Shown here: positions 18,381-27,565 of the stretch, piece by piece
How the letters are laid out: every line of letters starts with the position of its first letter
Numbering within the stretch: position 1 is the stretch's first letter
Assembly (NCBI RefSeq): GCF_000430545.1
Contig: NZ_KE387164.1
Span: 218,807 to 282,806 of the forward strand
Length of the DNA stretch: 64,000 nt
Direction: 5' to 3'
From: Tenacibaculum ovolyticum DSM 18103
Lineage (GTDB): Bacteria > Bacteroidota > Bacteroidia > Flavobacteriales > Flavobacteriaceae
Made by a program: the position numbers and the translations under genes
Notes under the pieces: model-generated
What the model saw: the letters and a program-made list of their open reading frames with translations, nothing else
Told to the model about the DNA's origin: nothing
Database searches by the model: none

Positions 18381-19178
18381 ATGACAAAAATTAAAATACT
18401 TTTATTATTTTTTATATCTTTAATTAGTGTTAATTGTAAAAAAGTGAAAACTGACAATTTAGCTTATAATATTAATACTGAAAATAAACTAAATCTGAAT
18501 GGTACTTGGTACTGTAATGATTTTACTAAAGAAAATAGGATTAACACTAAATATAGCATAGGGTTTGCAAAAGAGAATGTGAAATATTCTAAATTTCAAA
18601 TAAAAAACGATTCTATTTTTTTTGGTAATTGTTCAAAAAAAATATACAAATACTCTTATTCATTAGAGAAAAAAAAATATGATGAAGAAAGTGTATTTGT
18701 AACTCATTTTAAACTACAAAAAAAAGCAATTGATTTTTTTACAATAGATGATGAAGAGTCATGCGTGCCAATAGAGAGTCCTATTTTTTATATAAAAAGT
18801 AATAAAGAGGTTGTGATTCTAGATAGAGGGTATTTTTTTTCGTATAAAAATGAGAAAAAAAATAAGCCTCATTATTCTGTAATAGGTATCCCAAGCAATA
18901 ATAGAGAGTATTGGGAAGTGAATGGTGTTTACAAAAATTCAAGTATTAATATAGCTTATAATAACTTTTTGAGTGAGTTTGAATATGGTGGAGAAAATCT
19001 ACTTAAAGCCTCTCCTGATAAGAGTTTTATTGATGAAAAAAATTCAATAGAGTATTTAGTGGAAAATAACAGGTTAATTGTTGAAAAATCCGATCCAATG
19101 GGTACTATTTATATTAATTTCAAAAGAAATGGTGATCGTATAAATTTCACATATAAATTAGAGTATCCAGAATATTAG
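18381..19178 (+). CDS. Candidate second immunity lipoprotein
   Basis: The protein has 265 residues; MTKIKILLLFFISLISVNC is a lipoprotein signal with Cys19. The mature part is beta-rich (NLNGTWYCNDFTKE, a lipocalin-like opening) with no family recognised. It lies between the first immunity gene and cassette 2 and is probably the immunity gene of this or a lost tip. Inference from position and signal. Confidence 0.6.
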   Translation: MTKIKILLLFFISLISVNCKKVKTDNLAYNINTENKLNLNGTWYCNDFTKENRINTKYSIGFAKENVKYSKFQIKNDSIFFGNCSKKIYKYSYSLEKKKYDEESVFVTHFKLQKKAIDFFTIDDEESCVPIESPIFYIKSNKEVVILDRGYFFSYKNEKKNKPHYSVIGIPSNNREYWEVNGVYKNSSINIAYNNFLSEFEYGGENLLKASPDKSFIDEKNSIEYLVENNRLIVEKSDPMGTIYINFKRNGDRINFTYKLEYPEY

Positions 19179-19201
19179 TATTAAGATATGTGAGAAAGAG
19201 A

Positions 19202-19672
19202 ACAAACTACATACTGGTATTGTAAAATATGGCGATTGTATAACCGTAAAAGTAGCAACACGTAATTATGTTGGTAAAACCTTAGCATTTAAGATATACG
19301 AAGATATTAATTGGGCTAAAGACCCAAAGAAAAATGAAACTATAAAAATACCCATAGACAAGCAAGGAAAAGGAGAAGCAGAGTTTATGGTACCTACCGC
19401 ATGGGAGTCAGACCATAAAGATGCCAGTACAGTACGTTATTTTTATTTAGAGCATAACGGAGATGATTTTCCACGTAGTTTTTATATAAAAACCAAAGGG
19501 AAAGAAGAAAACGAGGTAGAAAGCAAACCAAGAGTACGTGCTTTAATGCTTAAAATTTCTACCACCTTAGAACTCGATGAAAAACTAGAAGCCGATAACG
19601 CAGTGGTTTTAGGAGAGGAGTTAAATGTACCTACAGGAAGCGATAAAGCTTGTGAATCGTTAGTATGGGGCT
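19202..19672 (+). repeat. Cassette 2 head: copy of the main effector's DNA
   Basis: From AAACTACATACTGG onward the DNA repeats 15985-16440 of the 1301-residue effector almost base for base (last Ig-like repeat plus the segment up to the lysozyme domain). It diverges at the lysozyme domain near 19672. Only scattered changes separate them. Long identity of this sort would allow homologous recombination with the intact gene. Confidence 0.85.
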
Positions 19673-20931
19673 CAAAAGTAAGTTGTAAATTTCGCGAAAA
19701 GCTTATTAAAATATGTGCTGATTTGTGGGGAGAAGATAAAAAACTCTTTATGGCAAATGAAATGATGGCATGTATGTATGTTGAAACCTCAGGAACATTT
19801 AGTTCTTCAGTAATCCGTTTGGTAACTAAAAACAGACCCAACCCTAAAAAAGGACAAAGTAAAACCATGCGAGTTTATGAGGGGTATAGTAAAGAAGCAC
19901 ATAAAAAAGATAAAAGTTTAGTAAATAAAAGTGCTGTAGGATTAATTCAGTTTACAAGTGTAGCAGCAGAAGAGTTGAAAATATCAAAACAGGAGCTAGC
20001 ATTAATGACTGAAATAGAACAGTTAGATTATGTGAAAAAATATTTTGAGATAGGAGGAAGAAACAAAAAGATTAAAAACGGACAAGAAATGTACTTGACC
20101 ATTTTTTGCCCAGCAGCAGTTCATAAGGATAAAGATTATGTGTTGTATAGTAAAGAAAAAGATACAAAACATGGAAAGTCTCATTATGAAGCCAACAAAA
20201 GTATAGATGAAGAAAATAACAACGATAAAAAAATACAACGCTGGGAAGCAGTATCACGTGTTTTAAAAGCAAAAACGCAAGGTGTTTCAAGAAAATATAT
20301 AAACCAGTGTAAAATAGATATTAGTACTTGTACTAATATTGTTTATGAAGGTACTGAGGATGGAGGGTGTCCTAAATGTGGTGAAAAACACATAGATTTA
20401 AGAGGGGATAATAGTAAATGGATTTCTCAGTATAATTCAAAATTTGGGTCAAAAAAGAAACAGGATGTAGCATGTTGGAGAGCTTGTAGAGTTGTATTGA
20501 AAAATTATAGTGTCGAGGGGGGACTTTTGGATTATTCTAAGAATGTAAAAGGTGATGCTCTGTATCAAATAGGAAGGGAAGAAAATAAAAAACTAGTTAT
20601 TAATTCTTCAATAGCGAAAACAGCTAATACTTACTTGGATAAACAACTAAATAAAGGTAAGCCAGTAATTGTTGGAGTAGATCATACTTATAAATATAAA
20701 GGAGGTTTTAATAATGATTTGAGTACGGATCATTTTGTAATCATTGTGGGTAAGGGATGTGAAAATGGCGCTGTTTTTTATATCTTTTATGAAGTTGCAA
20801 CTAGTTATCCAGATAAAGGATGTAGTGATGATAACAAGTTGTTCTTGCAAAGTGATAACACATTAAAAGGGACAACAGTATATAAATCAAGTAGAACTTA
20901 TACAGTTATACAAATTAGAAAAAACGAATAA
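19387..20931 (+). CDS. Orphan effector tip, cassette 2: lysozyme-like core and C39-like tip
   Basis: The product has 514 residues from the first in-frame ATG, but homology to the full effector starts 62 codons earlier (19202). That ATG is an internal Met (FMVPTAWESDHKDA), so this is a head-less cassette rather than a complete gene. About 100-270 is the lysozyme-like core (YVETSGTF, GLIQFTS). The Cys linker CKIDISTC is near 308-315. The tip (about 335-514) resembles C39/papain-like peptidases: ACWRAC (Cys363), KPVIVGVDH, TDHFVIIVG (His449) and a late Asn/Asp region. No PAAR, LysM or signal is present. It could be expressed only by recombination or from an internal start. Confidence 0.7.
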   Translation: MVPTAWESDHKDASTVRYFYLEHNGDDFPRSFYIKTKGKEENEVESKPRVRALMLKISTTLELDEKLEADNAVVLGEELNVPTGSDKACESLVWGSKVSCKFREKLIKICADLWGEDKKLFMANEMMACMYVETSGTFSSSVIRLVTKNRPNPKKGQSKTMRVYEGYSKEAHKKDKSLVNKSAVGLIQFTSVAAEELKISKQELALMTEIEQLDYVKKYFEIGGRNKKIKNGQEMYLTIFCPAAVHKDKDYVLYSKEKDTKHGKSHYEANKSIDEENNNDKKIQRWEAVSRVLKAKTQGVSRKYINQCKIDISTCTNIVYEGTEDGGCPKCGEKHIDLRGDNSKWISQYNSKFGSKKKQDVACWRACRVVLKNYSVEGGLLDYSKNVKGDALYQIGREENKKLVINSSIAKTANTYLDKQLNKGKPVIVGVDHTYKYKGGFNNDLSTDHFVIIVGKGCENGAVFYIFYEVATSYPDKGCSDDNKLFLQSDNTLKGTTVYKSSRTYTVIQIRKNE

Positions 20932-20933
20932 TT

Positions 20934-21727
20934 ATGAAAACACATCTATTTACTTATTTACTTCATGCAATTCAAACAAAACTAGTGGTTTTAAAGAAAT
21001 TGTATGGTGTGAAATCGTTAAAAACGATAATTCATTTTATAAAAGTTGTGGTGAATTTGGGAATGAAATTTCTTTTAAAAAAGATTTAATGCTGCTTGAG
21101 TATATGGAACCTGAACGAAAAAAAATTCTTGATATAAAAAAAGAAGAAAATGGTTATCGAATTAATTTGGGTAATTATAAAGTTACATTTGAATGGGTAG
21201 ATAAGAAAAAAATAATTGGTCATTGGGTAATGTATCTAGCTAATGGAGAAGAAGGTTTTAATTATTTTGCTATTGATAAAACTAAATATGAAAGCTTATT
21301 AAAGCCCCCTTGTATAGAGTGTTTTGATAAAGGAATATGTGATGAGCTAGTAGGAGAAAAAAATACAATAAAAGAGCGAGTAAAAACCTTAATTTCAGAT
21401 CAAAATATTTCCAAAAAATGGCAAGGAAAATATCATTATTTAGATGAAGAAGGAAGAACAGCTGGTGGAGATTGGACAGGCCATTATACAAATTATCGTA
21501 TAACAAAAGACAGTGTTCATTTAACTACTAGTGGTCATATGTCTGGTAGAGAAGATTATTATTTGGCTGAAGAAAAGGGAGATACCTTAATGCTGTATCG
21601 TTACCAAGATATAAGAAATAATAATAGCCTTTACAAACAGATAGAGCAAGAAAAATTATATAAAAAAGGAGATACCTATTACTTTTTAGTTAATGAACAA
21701 GAGAAAAAAGGTGTTAAAGTTGAATAA
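20934..21727 (+). pseudogene. Frameshifted candidate immunity lipoprotein of cassette 2
   Basis: An ATG at 20934, three bases after the toxin stop, begins MKTHLFTYL. The lipobox-like FTSCNSNKTSG and the rest of the protein (GEFGNEISFKKDL, then 212 residues from 21089) lie in a different frame. One missing base (or an insertion) near 20958-20965 would explain this. The open frame from 21089 includes GKYHYLDEEGRTAGG and RITKDSVHLTTSGHMSG, similar in style to the end of the protein at 24076. If 21089 is used as a start, the product lacks an export signal. Confidence 0.6.
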
Positions 21728-21753
21728 GTGCTTAAAGTTATTGGCGTGGAATT

Positions 21754-22527
21754 ATGATTAGATACAGTATACTTTTATTCATTTTATTGTTCATTTCATG
21801 TGGACAAGAAAAAAAATCTTTAAAAAATGAAGAGAAAGTAATCATTAATAAAAAAGAAAATATTTCTAATCTTATTACTACGTGGTATGAAGTAGAGCTA
21901 AGGAAAAATAGTTATATTTTAAATGATTGCGGCTATGAAGGTAGGAGGCTTAAAATTAAAAAAGATTCTATACATGAACACGGTATAATGGAAGATAGTG
22001 ATTTTAGTATATATAAAATATTAAAAAATCAGGATAACATATTTTTATATATAAATGAGAAAGATTTTTACAGTATATCATGGGTAGATAAATTAAAAAG
22101 AATTATACGTGTAAATTCAAAATTTTATGGAAATAGTAATAGATACTATGTAAGTCAGGAAAACTTAAAGAATATAAAGAAAGTTCAAGAGAATGGAGAT
22201 GATTGTATTGAAGATATATCTTTTGAGAGAGATATATCAATTAATGGTGATTGGAAAATAAATTGTGAGAGTATAGGTGCCCTGAAAATACGAGAGAAAG
22301 AAGTCTTTATTGAAGTAAACTCTAATCAAATATACATTGATGCGACTTTAGAAAAAAAGAATGATTCCATTTATAATATTTATTTAAATAAACCAAAAGA
22401 TTTAGGGCGCGGTGGTGTAAATTTAGATTGGGGTTATTTTTCAAAAGATAGTATCATTTCGAGGATTAATTGTAATAAAAAAAGTGAATTTATAATTTTT
22501 AATTGGCTAGGTTTTTATAATGTATAA
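21754..22527 (+). CDS. Candidate immunity lipoprotein, truncated by an in-frame stop
   Basis: The protein has 257 residues; MIRYSILLFILLFISC is a lipoprotein signal with Cys16. The body has charged beta segments and no known family. After the TAA at 22525-22527 the same frame continues for 29 codons (TGKREWVEDSDFQLQSERL...) to TAG at 22615-22617, in a style that fits the protein's own C-terminus. A point mutation has probably truncated it. It stands with the damaged gene at 20934 as immunity for cassette 2. Confidence 0.6.
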   Translation: MIRYSILLFILLFISCGQEKKSLKNEEKVIINKKENISNLITTWYEVELRKNSYILNDCGYEGRRLKIKKDSIHEHGIMEDSDFSIYKILKNQDNIFLYINEKDFYSISWVDKLKRIIRVNSKFYGNSNRYYVSQENLKNIKKVQENGDDCIEDISFERDISINGDWKINCESIGALKIREKEVFIEVNSNQIYIDATLEKKNDSIYNIYLNKPKDLGRGGVNLDWGYFSKDSIISRINCNKKSEFIIFNWLGFYNV

Positions 22528-22726
22528 ACAGGTAAAAGAGAATGGGTTGAGGATAGTGATTTTCAATTGCAATCAGAGAGATTAAAAGATATAAAATTAA
22601 TAAAGTGTAAATATTAGAGTTTGTTTATAAGGTATTCCTCTCGGAATTTATTAGTAAAAGAATGATGTTCTATTTATTTTCTAAATATTAAACTTAGTGT
22701 GTATAGCTATGTCGTTATGTAAAAAA

Positions 22727-22905
22727 CGAGGTAGAAAGCAAACCAAGAGTACGTGCTTTAATGCTTAAAATTTCTACCACCTTAGAACTCGATGAAAAAC
22801 TAGAAGCCGATAACGCAGTGGTTTTAGGAGAGGAGTTAAATGTACCTACAGGAAGCGATAAAGCTTGTGAACCTTTAGTATGGGGTGAAAAATTTACGTG
22901 TACCG
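22727..22905 (+). repeat. Cassette 3 head: short copy of the main effector's DNA
   Basis: Beginning at ACGAGGTAGAAAGC the sequence repeats 16283-16460 of the 1301-residue effector and 19509-19680 of cassette 2, including EVESKPRVRALMLK and NVPTGSDKACE. The frame is open from a TAG about 25 bases upstream and has no start codon before the internal Met at 22761. Confidence 0.85.
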
Positions 22906-24074
22906 AAAGAAAAAAAGTAATACAAATAGCAGAAAACTTAGGTATAGGTAAAGATAAAATAGAAGGTGCTAATTGGTTAATGGCTGTAATGGCTTTGGAA
23001 ACAGGAGGTAAATTTGATCCAAGTATAAGAAATAGTTTAGGATATACGGGGTTAATTCAATTTGGTAAATCTGCGGCAAAAAGTTTAGGGACTACGAGGG
23101 ATAATTTACGTAAAATGACTGTTGTTGAGCAATTAGATTATGTTGAAAAATATTTTAAGCAATATAAATCTAAATTAAAAACGATAACAGATGTTTATTT
23201 ATCTGTATTATATCCTGTGGCATCAGGTCATGGAGAAGAAAAAAACTATGTAGTTTTTGATGATTCTAAAAAGGCTTATAAGGCTAACCCTACTTTTTTT
23301 TATGAAGATGATGAGGTGGATAAAAATAGTAAAGGGAAAATAATCAAACGACATGGGAAAACAGGTGGTAAAACGTATATTTGGGAAGTTAAAATGGCTA
23401 TACTAACTTGGTATAGTAAAGGAAGTGCCAAAAATAATATGTGTAAAAAAGATGCTAGCACTTGTGAATTTGGTAGTAGTGCTGGAAATACTGAGAGTTC
23501 TGATTTAAATATCCCCGCTGGGATTAAATGGCTTAAGAGTAAAGCAATATCTACGGGTTTTGAAGATAAATCTAAATATATAGTACTGTATAAACAAGAC
23601 GATAATAGGGTTTCTTCGGAAGGAGAGAATACAATGGACTGTTCCGAAACAGTATGTAGGTATTTAAAAGAAATAGGTTGGAGTGAGAAAGTAATAAATT
23701 TAAATACTTCTGCATTATATAATTTTGCTGAAAAAAATATAAATTGGCTTGTTAAGCATGATTCTTTGGATTATAAACCTAAGAAAGGTGATGTTTTTTT
23801 ATGGAAAAATGATAAAGGAACAAATGGGCATACAGGAGTTGTTGTTGATTATGATTCTGTTAATGATGTTGTAACTACTATTGAGTCTATTAATTTTAAA
23901 GAATATCCTATCGGATACTCCAATGGTGTGAAATTACAAGGTACTGTAGAGGTAAAATGGAAAAGAAAATCGAGGCATTTATTATCACATCCAACTTCAA
24001 CGAGTAGATATACAGCTTCGACAAATAGGTTTTATACTCCAAAAACTCATTATACTAAACAAAAAAAGAAATAA
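22761..24074 (+). CDS. Orphan effector tip, cassette 3: lysozyme-like core and NlpC/CHAP-like tip
   Basis: The product has 437 residues from an internal Met in the repeated head; there is no PAAR or LysM part. The lysozyme-like core (about 50-200) has MALETGGKF and YTGLIQFGKSAA. The Cys linker CKKDASTC is near 228-235. The tip (about 250-437) shows MDCSETVCRYL (Cys294) and GHTGVVVDYD (His357), typical of NlpC/P60- or CHAP-type peptidoglycan endopeptidases and amidases, after PKKGDVFLW. The C-terminus is a basic, Ser/Thr-rich tail ending KKK. The candidate immunity gene begins one base after the stop codon. Confidence 0.72.
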   Translation: MLKISTTLELDEKLEADNAVVLGEELNVPTGSDKACEPLVWGEKFTCTERKKVIQIAENLGIGKDKIEGANWLMAVMALETGGKFDPSIRNSLGYTGLIQFGKSAAKSLGTTRDNLRKMTVVEQLDYVEKYFKQYKSKLKTITDVYLSVLYPVASGHGEEKNYVVFDDSKKAYKANPTFFYEDDEVDKNSKGKIIKRHGKTGGKTYIWEVKMAILTWYSKGSAKNNMCKKDASTCEFGSSAGNTESSDLNIPAGIKWLKSKAISTGFEDKSKYIVLYKQDDNRVSSEGENTMDCSETVCRYLKEIGWSEKVINLNTSALYNFAEKNINWLVKHDSLDYKPKKGDVFLWKNDKGTNGHTGVVVDYDSVNDVVTTIESINFKEYPIGYSNGVKLQGTVEVKWKRKSRHLLSHPTSTSRYTASTNRFYTPKTHYTKQKKK

Positions 24075-24075
24075 T

Positions 24076-25074
24076 ATGCATTTTATAAAAAAAACAATTT
24101 TTACATTAACAGTCATTGTGTTGTTAAGTTGTAAGAATGATCAAAAAAAAAGAAGTTTTTTAAAATCAGATAGTTCAATTAAAAGAGACACAATTAGTTT
24201 TTTGAAAAAATCAAATGACTTAGGGAAAATACATAATGTGTTTTTTAAATGGTATAAAACAAGGAATAATATAAAAATAAAAAAATTAAATTCATCGTAT
24301 AAAGTAGATCTTGTAAAAAGAATACCTATAAATATTGATAATATTGATATTTATTTACAAATAGATTTTTTTATGGCTTTTTTGGACTCAAAATTTAATA
24401 ATGAAGATATTTATCAATTATTTAATAATGATGTAAGTCCATCATCTAAAGCTTTTAAATACGCTGAACATCCTTTTAACTATGAAGAAGATAAGATAGA
24501 AAATGTCCTAGAGAAAATAATTATAAAATCAAAAGATTCACTTTGGATCAAATACTATTTAGAAGAAGAGGGAATTAATAATATGCTTCTGTTTTATGAT
24601 AATAATAAGGTGGAGAATATTTTTCATTACAATAAATTGGTTGGCCTTATTAATACACCTCCCAATAATTTAGATTTTGGCAGTACTAAGGAGCTAATTA
24701 ATGGTATTAAAGATGAAATAAAATTTAAAACTCAATGGAAAGGTGAATATAGTTTTGAGTATGAGCATAACCATATGGGGGAATCTTCTGAGGGAAGAGC
24801 ATTAATATCTGTAAATCATAAAGATGGTAAATCTAATATCGATTTATACTGGAAAACAACAGTAGACGAAACAGGAGAAATAACCGATAAGGGAGATATA
24901 AGAAAAGAATTAACAGTTGTCCGTATTACTAAAGATACATTAGAATTGAAAGGTGCTAAAAAAGAACAATATGTATTATATAAAGAAAACGGAGAATCTG
25001 ATTACGCTATAAAAGGACAGAGTATATATACGTTGAGTCCTCCCAAGAACCATTATCCTTTAACAAAAAAGTAA
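24076..25074 (+). CDS. Candidate immunity lipoprotein of cassette 3
   Basis: The protein has 332 residues; MHFIKKTIFTLTVIVLLSC is a lipoprotein signal with Cys19. The C-terminal part (WKGEYSFEYEHNHMGESSEG ... VRITKDTLELKG) resembles in pattern the C-terminal domain of the damaged protein at 20934-21727. It starts one base after the toxin stop, so translation is probably coupled. Periplasmic immunity to the NlpC/CHAP-like tip is the likely role. Confidence 0.68.
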   Translation: MHFIKKTIFTLTVIVLLSCKNDQKKRSFLKSDSSIKRDTISFLKKSNDLGKIHNVFFKWYKTRNNIKIKKLNSSYKVDLVKRIPINIDNIDIYLQIDFFMAFLDSKFNNEDIYQLFNNDVSPSSKAFKYAEHPFNYEEDKIENVLEKIIIKSKDSLWIKYYLEEEGINNMLLFYDNNKVENIFHYNKLVGLINTPPNNLDFGSTKELINGIKDEIKFKTQWKGEYSFEYEHNHMGESSEGRALISVNHKDGKSNIDLYWKTTVDETGEITDKGDIRKELTVVRITKDTLELKGAKKEQYVLYKENGESDYAIKGQSIYTLSPPKNHYPLTKK

Positions 25075-25114
25075 CAAATAATTGTTATTGTTGTAGCATT
25101 AATGAATTCTAAAA

Positions 25115-26227
25115 ATGAGAATAAATAGACCCCTTTTAAAATTTTTATTATTTGCAACCATACTAATGAGTTGTAAAAAGAATAATAAAACAGAAGTAGT
25201 AAAACAAAAAACAGAAAATAAACAATTTTTAAAAATTAGTGATAATAAATCATTTGTTATAAGTTGTGGTTCTGGTTGCGCTATGACTTATTCTGAAACA
25301 GGTATTGTTTCAAATAATAACTCTAAAGAAGTAACATTTGAAGTTCAAATGTTTATTGATGAAGTCTTGACAGATGGATATTTTGAAACTTACGTTTTTA
25401 ATTGTGATAACTCAAAGGAAATTAGTCTAAAAGGAGATAATACTTTTAAATTAGATAAGCAGGTTGTTTCAATTCAAGAAAATTTAAACTTATACACAAA
25501 TAGACTATGCCTTAAAAAAGAAGAAATAGGTACTTCACAAGAGGCTATATCTAATTTTATTAATTTAAAGAAGGTCTTAAATCAAGTTAAGAATGTGAAT
25601 TTACCTCTGAATACTAAAAAAGCAGATTTTTTAAAAGGTAATATTATTGAAGGTATATTAAAAAAATTTGAAGATTTTGATCGTTTATCTTTTTATAAAA
25701 TTAAGACAATTAAAGAGGGTAATTTACTTTTGTTAAAATCAAGTGATTTAAGAGGCGAAGATTATTATTGTTTATTAACTATTAACAATAACTATGAAAT
25801 AATAGATTATTTAACAATAAAACAATTAGAAGAATTTGAAGATGAAAAAGGCTTTGGAGTCAAACACACAATGTTTGAAGTTTCAGAAAATTATGTCATA
25901 ACTATAAAAAAAAGCATTCATAATAAGTATATCGTAGATGCTAGAGAATACATAATTAATAGCATAGGAGAGTTTGAACAAGTTAAAAGTGAAAAAGAAT
26001 TAACTGTTAATAATTATGACCTAAAATTAAGAGACAGCCATAATCTATTATCAAACACTCTAGAGTTATTAGCGAAAGAAACCTCACTTGATTATATCGA
26101 AAAATCAAATAATCAAACAAGCGTGATATTAAACGGAAAAGAAATAACAGACTATTGGTATAAAGTAAAAACTCCAAAAGGTAATATTGGTTGGGTGCAT
26201 GGTTCTTGTATAAAAAATAAAGAATAA
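25115..26227 (+). CDS. Lipoprotein with C-terminal SH3-like segment
   Basis: The protein has 370 residues; MRINRPLLKFLLFATILMSC is a lipoprotein signal with Cys20. The body is not recognised, but residues 345-370 (DYWYKVKTPKGNIGWVHGSCI) match the end of a bacterial SH3 domain, a fold often found in cell-wall binding proteins. It follows the cassette 3 immunity gene and is closed by a terminator. A second immunity protein is the simplest reading. Confidence 0.6.
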   Translation: MRINRPLLKFLLFATILMSCKKNNKTEVVKQKTENKQFLKISDNKSFVISCGSGCAMTYSETGIVSNNNSKEVTFEVQMFIDEVLTDGYFETYVFNCDNSKEISLKGDNTFKLDKQVVSIQENLNLYTNRLCLKKEEIGTSQEAISNFINLKKVLNQVKNVNLPLNTKKADFLKGNIIEGILKKFEDFDRLSFYKIKTIKEGNLLLLKSSDLRGEDYYCLLTINNNYEIIDYLTIKQLEEFEDEKGFGVKHTMFEVSENYVITIKKSIHNKYIVDAREYIINSIGEFEQVKSEKELTVNNYDLKLRDSHNLLSNTLELLAKETSLDYIEKSNNQTSVILNGKEITDYWYKVKTPKGNIGWVHGSCIKNKE

Positions 26228-26254
26228 AAAATACAAAATTTTAAATAAAAATAG

Positions 26255-26284
26255 AACCTCTATAATTTAGAGGTTTTGTTTTTA
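26255..26284 (+). terminator. Intrinsic terminator after cassette 3
   Basis: The stem AACCTCTA (26255-26262) and TAGAGGTT (26268-26275), with a 5-base loop and a T-rich tail, begins 28 bases after the stop codon of the upstream lipoprotein. Confidence 0.75.
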
Positions 26285-26305
26285 TTAGAATACAATTTAA
26301 TGAAA

Positions 26306-26341
26306 AGCTCAATTAATATTTACGAAGGTATTAATTGAGCT
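26306..26341. repeat. Perfect 13-bp inverted repeat at the cassette 4 boundary
   Basis: AGCTCAATTAATA (26306-26318) and TATTAATTGAGCT (26329-26341) are exact reverse complements around a 10-base loop. The right arm lies in decayed effector sequence: TACGAAGGTATTAATTGAGCT corresponds to TACGAAGATATTAATTGGGCT in the intact gene. Confidence 0.6.
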
Positions 26342-26596
26342 GTAGACCATAAGAAAGAAGAAAACGAGGTAGAAAGCAAACCAAGAGTACGTGCTTTAAT
26401 GCTTAAGGTTTCTACTACCCTAGAACTCTATGAAAAATTAAAAGCCGATAATGCAGTGGTTTTAGGTGAGGAGTTAAATGTGCCAATAGTAAGTAAAAAA
26501 GCTTGTGAATCGTTAATATGAGGTGGAAAATTTACATGTACTGAAAGAAATAAAGTAATAGAAATATGTGCTGAGCTTTGGGGAGAAGATAAAAAA
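26342..26596 (+). pseudogene. Cassette 4 head, decayed effector sequence
   Basis: The DNA repeats the main effector from KEENEVESKPRVRALML onward with several changes. TGA at 26519-26521 replaces the Trp codon of SLIWG, so the head can no longer be translated into the core. A short upstream piece around 26320-26355 is also effector-derived, with an internal deletion. This explains why the open frame of cassette 4 begins only at 26597. Confidence 0.75.
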
Positions 26597-27565
26597 ATGA
26601 AAATGGCAAACAATTTGATGGCTGTTTTTGCTTGGGAAAGTGGAGGGACTTTTAAAACGAATGTACCTAATATGGGTAATTCTGGAGGGACAGGATTAAT
26701 ACAATTCATGCCAAAAACAGCTAAGTCTTTGCTAGGGAAAGATATAACTATTGAATATGTTAAAAACTATTGGGGTAAAGAGAAAACTTTAAAAAGGGTT
26801 AAAGAGTTTGCGAATATGACTGTGTTAAAACAATTAGATTACGTGAAAAAATATTTTAAACCGCAGGCAGGTAAAGATTTAGAATTTGTAGATTTTTATT
26901 TGCAAGTATTATTTCCTGCTTCTAGTGGTAAAAAAAATCATGTTGTCTTTAGTGAAAATGGAGAAGGGTTGGATGTTAATGATAGGCATTTTAAATTACG
27001 TGTTAAAGCATACGCACAAAATAAAGGAATGGATGCTGATAAAAATGGTAAACTCATGAAAAATGAGATAGCCCTAAGTGTTCAGAAATACTTAATTAAG
27101 GGAGAGGCTTTTAAAAATGATTGTTCCGCTGGGGATTGTACATTAAGAGGTGATAAACATGATGGTACAGTAAAAGAAGGTTATGATATAGAAAAAGCTG
27201 TAAATTATATAATTGCCAATGTAGAGCCTAAATCGATAGGTTATTGTGCGAAGTATGTAAGGTTAGCTATTGTTGCGGGGGGGATTAATACAGATGATCG
27301 TCCAGCAGGTACAAACGCTAAAGATTACGATACGTATTTAGTGAAAAAAGGATTTACTATTATTGATTCTAGCAATTATAGTCCTATTAAAGGAGATATT
27401 GCAGTTTTTGAAGCTTTTCAGGGTGAAAAAAAATACCATAAATGGGGGCATATAGAAATGTTTACAGGAGATAAATGGGTTTCAGATTTTATACAAAATG
27501 ACTTTTGGGCTGGCTCTGATTACCGAAAAGCAAAACCAAAATATACAATTTTAAGATGGAAATAA
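26597..27565 (+). CDS. Orphan effector tip, cassette 4: lysozyme-like core and Tae/CHAP-like amidase tip
   Basis: The product has 322 residues from an internal Met. The lysozyme-like core (about 1-175) is almost identical to residues 950-1125 of the 1301-residue effector at both DNA and protein level (AWESGGTF, GLIQFMPKTA). The Cys linker CSAGDCT follows. The tip (about 190-322) has GYCAKYVRLAIVAGG (Cys217), RPAGTNAKDYDTYL, KGDIAVF, WGHIEMFTG (His285) and VSDFIQNDFWAG, which fits Cys-His peptidoglycan amidases of the Tae/CHAP group. The immunity gene overlaps its 3' end by 10 bases. The nonsense codon upstream makes it silent unless recombined. Confidence 0.72.
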   Translation: MKMANNLMAVFAWESGGTFKTNVPNMGNSGGTGLIQFMPKTAKSLLGKDITIEYVKNYWGKEKTLKRVKEFANMTVLKQLDYVKKYFKPQAGKDLEFVDFYLQVLFPASSGKKNHVVFSENGEGLDVNDRHFKLRVKAYAQNKGMDADKNGKLMKNEIALSVQKYLIKGEAFKNDCSAGDCTLRGDKHDGTVKEGYDIEKAVNYIIANVEPKSIGYCAKYVRLAIVAGGINTDDRPAGTNAKDYDTYLVKKGFTIIDSSNYSPIKGDIAVFEAFQGEKKYHKWGHIEMFTGDKWVSDFIQNDFWAGSDYRKAKPKYTILRWK

